In this document: positions 7,173-15,894 of the stretch, in pieces | Numbering within the stretch: the stretch's first letter is position 1 | Layout: every line of letters begins with the position of its first letter | DNA from: Verrucomicrobiaceae bacterium UBA7681 | GTDB lineage: Bacteria > Verrucomicrobiota > Verrucomicrobiia > Verrucomicrobiales > Verrucomicrobiaceae | Assembly: GCA_002482965.1 (NCBI GenBank) | Contig: DLGZ01000073.1 | Coordinates: forward strand, 224,923-244,508 | DNA: 19,586 nt | Reading direction: 5' to 3' | Translations under genes and position numbers: made by a program | Notes under the pieces: model-generated | What the model was told of the DNA's origin: nothing | Database searches by the model: none | The model's input: the letters and a program-made list of their open reading frames with translations, nothing else

Positions 7173-7826
7173 CTACGGGCTCAGCCGCACCTTCACCCAC
7201 ACCCCATGCTCCCTGCGGTAGCGGATGCGGTCATGCAGACGGCTCACCCGGCCCTGCCAGAATTCGATCTCTCCCGGCAGCAGGGTGTAGCCACCCCAGT
7301 GCGGCGGGCAGGGGACCTGACCCTCGGGATACTGCGCCCTCAGCTCAGCATCGCGCTCCTCCAGCCACTCACGTCCGGGGATCTCCACGCTCTGTGCGGA
7401 GGCCCAGGCGCCGATTTGATGCCCATAAGGCCGGCTGGCGAAGTACTTCTCCGCATCTTCACGGTCCAGCTTGGCGATCGCCCCCTTGATGCACACCTGA
7501 TGATGGCGGTCCGCCCACAGGAAGGAAGCAGCAGCCCGCGCATCGGCTTCGATCTCATGGCCCTTCCGGCTCTCATAGTTCGTGTAGAAATGAAAGCCTC
7601 GCTCGTCGATTCCCTTGAGCAGCACGGTGCGCACGGTCGGTGTGCCATCGAGGCCAATCGTGGCCAGGCTCATGGCATTCGGCTCCGGCAGCTTGTGCGC
7701 GAGGGCGTCGTTGATCCAATGCGTGAAGAGCTCCACGGGGTCGGCCGGGGCGCTGTGTTCGTCGAGTTCGCCCTGGTCGTAACTCACGCGCAGGTCGGGC
7801 AGGTTCGGTTTGTCAGTCGGGTTCAT
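7173..7826 (-). CDS. pdxH: Pyridoxamine/pyridoxine 5'-phosphate oxidase
   Basis: The enzyme oxidises pyridoxamine or pyridoxine phosphate to pyridoxal phosphate using FMN and oxygen, the last step of vitamin B6 salvage and synthesis, in the cytoplasm. The 217-residue product has the family's usual length and its conserved landmarks: LRVSYDQGELDE at the N-terminus, the FMN-binding stretch TVLLKGIDERGFHFYTNY then SRKGHEIEA, FLWADRHHQV, ASRPYGHQIGAWAS, and the C-terminal IEFWQGRVSRLHDRIRYRRE ending VKVRLSP. The frame is open upstream to 8258, but the ATG at 7824-7826 is chosen because the homologous N-terminus starts there and the extension would run through the divergent hpt gene. It is divergent from hpt with 72 nt between the starts. 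No operon partner is visible on its strand. Confidence 0.97.
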   Translation of the reverse strand: MNPTDKPNLPDLRVSYDQGELDEHSAPADPVELFTHWINDALAHKLPEPNAMSLATIGLDGTPTVRTVLLKGIDERGFHFYTNYESRKGHEIEADARAAASFLWADRHHQVCIKGAIAKLDREDAEKYFASRPYGHQIGAWASAQSVEIPGREWLEERDAELRAQYPEGQVPCPPHWGGYTLLPGEIEFWQGRVSRLHDRIRYRREHGVWVKVRLSP

Positions 7827-7898
7827 GCAGGTTACAAGAAACGCGTGGCGAGCGGCCTGCGCTACGCCAGCTTTGGCCTTTACGCATACTTTTGTTCC

Positions 7899-8456
7899 AT
7901 GCCCTCCTCCGTCACCGGCGTCATCCAAGATCTCGAACGCATCCTGCTCACCCCCGCGCAAATCAGCGCCCGGGTGGATGCCATGGCTGCGCGGTTGAAT
8001 GCGGTACTCGCAGGCAAAGTCGTTACCGTCGTGGCGCTCATGGACGGCGGCCTTTTCTTCGTGGCCGATCTGCTCCGCAAACTCGAACTCCCCGTGCGCC
8101 TCCACACCCTGAGCGCCAGCAGCTACCAAGGCGGCACCTCCACCACCGGCGAGGTGAAGGTCAACTGGCCCGCCGATTTCGACCTGCGCGATCAGGACGT
8201 CCTCCTGCTCGATGACATCCTCGACACCGGCCTCACCCTCAGCGCCATCTCCGCACACCTCCTCACCCTGCAGCCCGCCTCTCTGCGCACCTGCGTCCTT
8301 CTCAGCAAACGCCGCCCGCGCCTCCGCGAAGTCCCTCTGGACGACGCCGGCTTCGAAATCGACGACGAATTCGTCGTCGGCTACGGCATGGATTACATGG
8401 GCCGCTTCCGCAATCTGCCCTGCATCGGCATCCTGAACCCGAACTCGCCATCATGA
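7899..8456 (+). CDS. hpt: Hypoxanthine phosphoribosyltransferase
   Basis: This is a purine salvage enzyme that converts hypoxanthine (and usually guanine) with PRPP to the nucleoside monophosphate. The 185-residue product has the type I PRTase fold with the PRPP-binding signature VLLLDDILDTGLTL at residues 101-114 (Asp105-Asp106, Asp109, Thr110, Gly111). It also has the LMDGG loop at 47-51, the flexible loop motif SSYQGGTSTTGEV at 74-86, and the C-terminal DDEFVVGYGMDYMGRFRNLP typical of bacterial HPRT. The frame is open upstream to 7206, but the upstream part is antisense to pdxH, so the ATG at 7899-7901 is chosen. It overlaps moaD by 4 nt (ATGA). No ribosome binding site is evident before the start. 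Confidence 0.94.
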   Translation: MPSSVTGVIQDLERILLTPAQISARVDAMAARLNAVLAGKVVTVVALMDGGLFFVADLLRKLELPVRLHTLSASSYQGGTSTTGEVKVNWPADFDLRDQDVLLLDDILDTGLTLSAISAHLLTLQPASLRTCVLLSKRRPRLREVPLDDAGFEIDDEFVVGYGMDYMGRFRNLPCIGILNPNSPS

Positions 8457-8698
8457 AGCTGCGCGTGCTCTTCTTCTCCGTCCTGCGCGACCTCACCGGC
8501 ACAGACGAAATCACCCTTGAAGTACCCGCCGGCGCCACCATGGGCGATTTGCTCACTCAAATCGAATCCCGCTGGCCCAAACTCCGCGACTGGCAAAACA
8601 GCCTGCTTCTGGCCCTGGACCAAACCTACGTGAAGCGCGACGAGCCACTCCACGACGGCGGCGAAGTCGCCATCATGCCCCCGGTACAGGGCGGGTAG
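8453..8698 (+). CDS. moaD: MoaD/ThiS-like sulfur carrier (molybdopterin synthase small subunit)
   Basis: The 81-residue ubiquitin-fold protein ends in the Gly-Gly motif (IMPPVQGG) needed for adenylation and thiocarboxylation. The N-terminal MKLRVLFFSVLRDLTGTDE and the segment EVPAGATMGDLLTQIE are those of MoaD rather than ThiS. MoaD donates sulfur to precursor Z in the MoaD-MoaE molybdopterin synthase for molybdenum cofactor synthesis. Its ATG overlaps the hpt stop by 4 nt, so translation is probably coupled. No moaE or other cofactor gene is next to it in this window; the next gene encodes a macro-domain protein. A different sulfur-carrier role cannot be ruled out. Confidence 0.88.
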   Translation: MKLRVLFFSVLRDLTGTDEITLEVPAGATMGDLLTQIESRWPKLRDWQNSLLLALDQTYVKRDEPLHDGGEVAIMPPVQGG

Positions 8699-8726
8699 GC
8701 GTCCATTAACTTAACTGCCAAATCAC

Positions 8727-9353
8727 ATGCGATTAATTCTCGTCGATAGAGGAAAGGAGCTTTGTGACGTGTTGCGCTGGGAGTTCCGCACCCATCCCGA
8801 AGTCGAGATCGTCCATGGGCGTTTCGAAGATCTGCCTGCGTTTGATTGCATGATCACTGCGGGCAACTCATTTGGTTTGATGGACGCAGGAATAGACCTC
8901 GCCGTCGTGCGATATTTTGGCAGGCACGTCATGGAGCGTGTTCAGAAACAAATCCTCGACGATTACCTCGGCGAACAACCGGTAGGCACCTGCATCCTGA
9001 TTCCGACGAACAATGCGGCACATCCGTTTGTGGCTCATGCACCCACGATGCGAGTCCCCATGAACATCCAGGGCACGGATCATGTTTATCTGGCGCTGTG
9101 GGCATCGCTCACTGCGGTTCACCGGCATAATCGCACCGAGGCAAGGCAGATCAATACTCTGGCGTGCCCCGGTCTTGGTACGGGGACAGGTGGGGTGGAT
9201 GCACTTGAGGCGGCCGTGCAACTGCGTCTGGCCTACGAGCACTTTCAGAAGCCGGCGAAATTCATCAATCCCACGATGGCGCAGGAAAGACACGAACGCA
9301 TCCACTACGGTGGACGGTCCGGGTTTGCCAATCCGCGCCAGTCAGGTCATTGA
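8727..9353 (+). CDS. Macro-domain (ADP-ribose-binding-like) protein
   Basis: The 208-residue product looks like a stand-alone macro domain. The first strand and phosphate-loop region read DCMITAGNSFGLMDAGIDLAV (residues of about 40-60), a variant of the usual NAAN...GGVAGAI segment. A later loop, NTLACPGLGTGTGGVD, matches the second ADP-ribose-binding loop (GTG-rich). Macro domains bind or hydrolyse ADP-ribose, ADP-ribose 1''-phosphate or modified proteins. This variant resembles the Appr-1''-p-processing type sometimes seen in phages and bacteria, but the substrate cannot be assigned. The gene follows moaD by 28 nt on the same strand and may share its transcript. The last 25 residues are polar and lack recognisable features. 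Confidence 0.85.
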   Translation: MRLILVDRGKELCDVLRWEFRTHPEVEIVHGRFEDLPAFDCMITAGNSFGLMDAGIDLAVVRYFGRHVMERVQKQILDDYLGEQPVGTCILIPTNNAAHPFVAHAPTMRVPMNIQGTDHVYLALWASLTAVHRHNRTEARQINTLACPGLGTGTGGVDALEAAVQLRLAYEHFQKPAKFINPTMAQERHERIHYGGRSGFANPRQSGH

Positions 9354-9366
9354 TTGTTTTACGCCA

Positions 9367-9384
9367 GCCGATAACAACATCGGC
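9367..9384. terminator. Small hairpin between convergent genes, possible bidirectional terminator
   Basis: GCCGAT (9367-9372), loop AACAAC and ATCGGC (9379-9384) form a 6-bp stem in the 44-nt gap between the macro-domain and channel genes, which converge here. There is no T-run after the stem on either strand, so intrinsic termination would be weak. Position is the main support. Confidence 0.33.
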
Positions 9385-9397
9385 ATCCGAATGAGCT

Positions 9398-10264
9398 CTA
9401 CTCCAGCGCCACGCCACACTGCTGACAGTGCCGCGCACGGGAATCATGGTCGTCCCAACCGCACTCCTTGCACCGGCGGCGGATGCGAGATCCTTTCATC
9501 TCGCGGCCAATCTCGGACGTCACGATGCCCGTGGGCACGGCGATGATGGCAAAGCCGGTGAGCATGATCACAGACGCCATCATTTTTCCCAGCACGGTCA
9601 CCGGCGCGACATCGCCGTAGCCGACCGTGGTGATGGTGACGATGGCCCAGTAAATCGATTGCGGGATGTTCGCGTAGCCGGGATTGGCATCGTGTTCGAT
9701 CACATACACGATCGTGCCTTCCACGCACACGAGCGAGAGCACGGCGGAGAAGAAGATGAGGATCTTGCGCCGGCTGGCGCTCAGTGCGTTCATGAGTACG
9801 CCCGCCTCGCCCATGTACTCGGCCATCTTCAGCACACGGAACATCCGCATGAGTCGCAGAACCCGCACAGTCGTGAGATAGTGCGAACCCGGCAGCAGCA
9901 GAGAAATGAAAGCCGGCAGAACCGACAGGATGTCGACAATGCCGAAGAAACTTCGTGCGTAGGTCCATCGCTTTCGCACCACCCACAGGCGCGTCAGGTA
10001 CTCCAGCGTGAACAACCCGGTGAACACCCATTCCAGTGTGTTGAACAACGAGCCGTGTTGCACCCGCAGCGAATCAACGCTCTCCAGCATGATCGTCAAA
10101 ACACTCAGGCCGATCAGCCAAAGCAGCACAACATCGAAAACGCGGCCCGCCTTCGTGTCAGAAAGGAAGATGATGCGCCAGATGCGTTCGCGGGTGGAAT
10201 CCGGATCCTGGGATGGGCCTGTCATGCGGAAGAAGAGCAGGCGCAGCCAGTCCATGCAAGCCAT
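9398..10264 (-). CDS. Voltage-gated-type potassium channel with C-terminal zinc ribbon
   Basis: This is a six-helix ion transporter of about 288 residues. The N-terminal amphipathic part is followed by S1-S4, with the voltage-sensor-like S4 arginine series RVLRLMRMFRVLK (134-146), then S5. The pore loop carries the potassium selectivity filter TVGYGD (213-218), followed by S6 (MMASVIMLTGFAIIAVPTGI). The end is a short zinc ribbon with Cys265, Cys268, Cys280 and Cys283 (CKECG and CQQCG). It acts in the cytoplasmic membrane as a K+ channel; gating by voltage is expected from S4 but not proven. The frame also allows a GTG start at 10274-10276, 4 codons earlier. I prefer the ATG at 10262-10264, with a weak GAAGG element about 11 nt upstream. 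It follows the DUF1501 gene by 45 nt on the same strand. Confidence 0.93.
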   Translation of the reverse strand: MACMDWLRLLFFRMTGPSQDPDSTRERIWRIIFLSDTKAGRVFDVVLLWLIGLSVLTIMLESVDSLRVQHGSLFNTLEWVFTGLFTLEYLTRLWVVRKRWTYARSFFGIVDILSVLPAFISLLLPGSHYLTTVRVLRLMRMFRVLKMAEYMGEAGVLMNALSASRRKILIFFSAVLSLVCVEGTIVYVIEHDANPGYANIPQSIYWAIVTITTVGYGDVAPVTVLGKMMASVIMLTGFAIIAVPTGIVTSEIGREMKGSRIRRRCKECGWDDHDSRARHCQQCGVALE

Positions 10265-10309
10265 CAACCGCAGCACCTTCGAAAGATCATCACAGAGTAC
10301 TGCTGCTCA

Positions 10310-11761
10310 TCACACCAGCAGATCCTTCACCACATGGCCGTGGATGTCGGTGAGGCGATAGTCGCGGCCTTGGAAGCGATACGTCAGACGCTCATGATCA
10401 AAGCCAAGCAGGTGCATCACAGTCGCTTGGAAATCGTGCACGTGGACTTTGTTTTCAGCGACGCCGAAACCAAGTTCATCGGTGCTGCCGTATTCAAAGC
10501 CGCCCTTCACGCCACCACCGGCCATGAAGAGTGAGAAGCAGTCTGGGTAGTGATCTCGGCCTAGTACTTTGCTGGCAGCGGTGCGGCCTTCACGGAAGGG
10601 CGTGCGGCCGAATTCACCACCCCAGATGACGAGGGTGTCATCCAGCAGGCCACGTTGTTTGAGATCTTTGATCAGCGCGGCCACGGGCTTGTCGGTCGCG
10701 GCCATTTTGTTCGTGAGGCCTGTGGTGATGCCGCTGCCTTCACTGGTGCCGTGAAAGTCCCAGCCCCAGTCGAAGAGGTTCACAAAACGCACGCCTTTTT
10801 CAATGAGTCGCCGTGCGAGCAGGCAGTTGTTGGCAAAGCTCGCCTCGCCGGGCTTCGCTCCGTAGGCTTCGATGACCTCCTTCGGCTCCTTCGAGATGTC
10901 CATGACCTCGGGCACGCTGGTCTGCATGCGAAAGGCGAGTTCATACTGCGCCATGCGCGTGACCGTTTCAGGATGCCCAAACTCCGCGACCTGCTGCTGA
11001 TTGAGATCTTGCAATGCATCCAGCGTCTTGCGGCGCATGGCGCGGTTCATGCCGGCGGGATCACTCACAAAGAGAACGGGGTCTCCCTTGCTGCGGCATT
11101 GCACGCCCTGGTAGACACTCGGGATGAAGCCGCTGCCCCAGCAGCCCTGCCCGCCGCTCGGCTGCGTGCCGCTGGAGATGAGTGCGACAAAGCCCGGCAG
11201 ATCCTGATTCTCTGTACCAAGTCCATACGTAGCCCACGACCCCATCGAGGGCCGACCCTGCCGCGCATGCCCGGTAAACAGCAGCAACTCCGCAGGCGCA
11301 TGATTGAACTGATCCGTGTTCATCGAACGGATCATGCACATCTCATCCGCGATGGTGTGAAAGTTCGGGCAGGCATCGCTCATCGTGATCCCGCCTTTGC
11401 CATAACGCGCAAAAGTACGCGGCGTACCCATGAGCTTGGGCACCCCGGTGGTGAAGGCAAAGCGCCGGCCTTTGAGAATCGAGTCCGGACAATCCTGCCC
11501 GCTGCGCTTCACCAGCTCCGGTTTGTAATCAAACAAATCGAGATGCGGCGGCGCTCCCGACATGTGCAGGTAGATCACGCGCTTCGCCTTCGGCGCATAC
11601 TGCGACTTCTTTGGCGCGAGTGGATTGTCCGACGCCGCACTGGCGCCCGCCTTCTGCTGCATCGCATGCATGGCGATGGCCCCGAGGCTGAACTGCCCCG
11701 CGTTGCCGAGGAACTGCCGGCGCGTCTTGAGCTGAAGGGTGTCGTGAGTGATGGGGTTCAT
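10310..11761 (-). CDS. DUF1501 Tat-exported protein (partner of PSD1 proteins)
   Basis: The 483-residue product has a twin-arginine signal near its N-terminus (TRRQFLGNAGQFSLGAIAM, from residue 13) and a body matching DUF1501: KRVIYLHMSGAPPHLDLFDYKPEL, the conserved SMNTDQFNHAPAELLLFTGH, GSWATYGLG, and near the end VIWGGEFGRTPF followed by GRDHYPDCFSLFMAGGGVKGG. DUF1501 belongs to the alkaline-phosphatase/sulfatase-like superfamily, and its reaction has not been firmly established. In Planctomycetes and Verrucomicrobia it almost always follows a PSD1/cytochrome gene, as here, with 18 nt between them. Export suggests a periplasmic or outer-envelope function, probably in a complex or pathway with the PSD1 protein. 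The start ATG at 11759-11761 places the Tat motif correctly. Confidence 0.95.
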   Translation of the reverse strand: MNPITHDTLQLKTRRQFLGNAGQFSLGAIAMHAMQQKAGASAASDNPLAPKKSQYAPKAKRVIYLHMSGAPPHLDLFDYKPELVKRSGQDCPDSILKGRRFAFTTGVPKLMGTPRTFARYGKGGITMSDACPNFHTIADEMCMIRSMNTDQFNHAPAELLLFTGHARQGRPSMGSWATYGLGTENQDLPGFVALISSGTQPSGGQGCWGSGFIPSVYQGVQCRSKGDPVLFVSDPAGMNRAMRRKTLDALQDLNQQQVAEFGHPETVTRMAQYELAFRMQTSVPEVMDISKEPKEVIEAYGAKPGEASFANNCLLARRLIEKGVRFVNLFDWGWDFHGTSEGSGITTGLTNKMAATDKPVAALIKDLKQRGLLDDTLVIWGGEFGRTPFREGRTAASKVLGRDHYPDCFSLFMAGGGVKGGFEYGSTDELGFGVAENKVHVHDFQATVMHLLGFDHERLTYRFQGRDYRLTDIHGHVVKDLLV

Positions 11762-11779
11762 GGGGAAATCAGGTTAAAA

Positions 11780-15184
<3,405 letters not shown>

Positions 15185-15208
15185 ACGCCGGAGAAAGGCC
15201 GATCTTGA

Positions 15209-15239
15209 CGCGGAGCGGTATTCTCCATGCGCGGAGCGG
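15209..15239. promoter_or_regulatory. 10-bp direct repeat upstream of the PSD1 gene, candidate operator
   Basis: CGCGGAGCGG occurs at 15209-15218 and again at 15230-15239, exactly 21 bp apart (two helical turns), separated by TATTCTCCATG. It lies 25-55 nt upstream of the PSD1 start. Two identical half sites on one face of the helix fit cooperative binding by a regulator, for example a sigma54-independent activator or an extracytoplasmic-function system. No regulator gene is adjacent. Confidence 0.4.
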
Positions 15240-15278
15240 AGGTCAGGCACCGGCTGGCCTCGCCCCCGGCATCCATCC

Positions 15279-15692
15279 TCACAGGCCTCGGCTGCCGTCC
15301 TGACGATACTGCAGATCGGTGTCGTTCAGCGCCAGAAACCGCAGGGCCCCTTGGATCTCAGTGTCACGCATGTATGAGATCTTGAAAATGCGGCCCCGAA
15401 AGGCACCGGTGGCTGGCACCGTCCCGCCACGCAGGTTGGCAATGGTGGCCTGCTCGTCACCCGGCACCATGAAACTGGCTCCGGCTGCGTTGGCCATGGC
15501 GGCCACGCTGGCGATTTCCTGGGCATTGCGCTTGTCCTTCTGATCTTCCGCCCCTTGGCGGGCTCCACCCATGGATGTGACAGCGATGCCCATGACGATG
15601 CCAAGGATGGCGATTGTGATCAGCAATTCCAGCAGGCTCAATCCGGACTCGGAAGGGCACTTTTTTGGGAATTTAGAGGCTGTAGTCATCAT
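15279..15692 (-). CDS. Type IV pilin-like/pseudopilin protein with prepilin cleavage site
   Basis: The 137-residue product carries a class III signal: a basic leader ending SESG, then LSLLELLITIAILGIVMGIAV. Cleavage is expected after Gly17, with Glu22 as the conserved Glu at position 5 of the mature protein, then a hydrophobic helix. The rest has no strong family motif, apart from a helix rich in Ala and Gln (KDKRNAQEIASVAAMANAAG). It would be processed by a prepilin peptidase at the cytoplasmic membrane and incorporated in a type II secretion or type IV pilus-like structure. No assembly genes are nearby, so it is an orphan. Two ATGs occur in a row at 15692 and 15689; GGAG at 15697-15700 favours the second by spacing. 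A candidate promoter lies upstream. Confidence 0.87.
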   Translation of the reverse strand: MMTTASKFPKKCPSESGLSLLELLITIAILGIVMGIAVTSMGGARQGAEDQKDKRNAQEIASVAAMANAAGASFMVPGDEQATIANLRGGTVPATGAFRGRIFKISYMRDTEIQGALRFLALNDTDLQYRQDGSRGL

Positions 15693-15713
15693 TTTTCTCC
15701 AGAGACGTTCTAA

Positions 15714-15741
15714 ATATTACTTTATTTATGGTAATTTACAA
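15714..15741 (-). promoter_or_regulatory. Candidate promoter of the pilin-like gene
   Basis: On the minus strand TTGTAA (15736-15741), a 16-nt spacer and TAATAT (15714-15719) form a sigma70-like promoter in an AT-rich patch unlike the surrounding DNA. The -10 ends 21 nt before the first ATG, and GGAG lies in the leader. This is one of the few well-placed ribosome binding sites in the window. Confidence 0.45.
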
Positions 15742-15894
15742 ACTTTTCTTGCCGTCCCGGTTTGCCTCGGGCGGTTCACCCCGGCAGATGGCCGATTTTA
15801 AAGCCGACGGCCGTCCCCCCCTGCCCTACCGGTGGCAAACCCCGACTTTACCTTCGGCGGCATCCCGCTACCATCCGCGCTCCCTTTTCCTGCC
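15742..15894. other. Divergent intergenic region upstream of alaS, no gene seen
   Basis: The stretch lies between the pilin-like gene promoter and the alaS start. It is C- and G-rich and holds the 10-bp palindrome GACGGCCGTC at 15807-15816 and a weak stem (CCGTCC with GGGCGG). I see no convincing promoter for alaS, no T-box-like leader and no ORF. A GTG at 15832 is in frame with alaS but gives an unconserved N-terminus. Confidence 0.5.

Noticed and set aside
6926..7489. Plus-strand open frame through the regulator-pdxH intergenic region
   Set aside because: It begins with GTG without a ribosome binding site, reads through a hairpin repeat and then antisense into pdxH.
7206..7898. N-terminal extension of hpt to 7206
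   Set aside because: The extension lies antisense to pdxH, and the conserved HPRT sequence begins just after the ATG at 7899.
7885..7898. TACTTTTG just upstream of hpt, resembling the Bacteroidetes TAnnTTTG promoter element
   Set aside because: A single match lying almost on the start codon, in a genome that does not look like Bacteroidetes; likely chance.
7827..8258. N-terminal extension of pdxH to 8258
   Set aside because: It would run antisense through hpt and gives a low-complexity translation; the family N-terminus starts at 7826.
15832..15894. GTG start of alaS 21 codons upstream
   Set aside because: The added residues are not part of the known AlaS N-terminus, whereas the ATG at 15895 gives the usual short lead to IRQSFLDFF.
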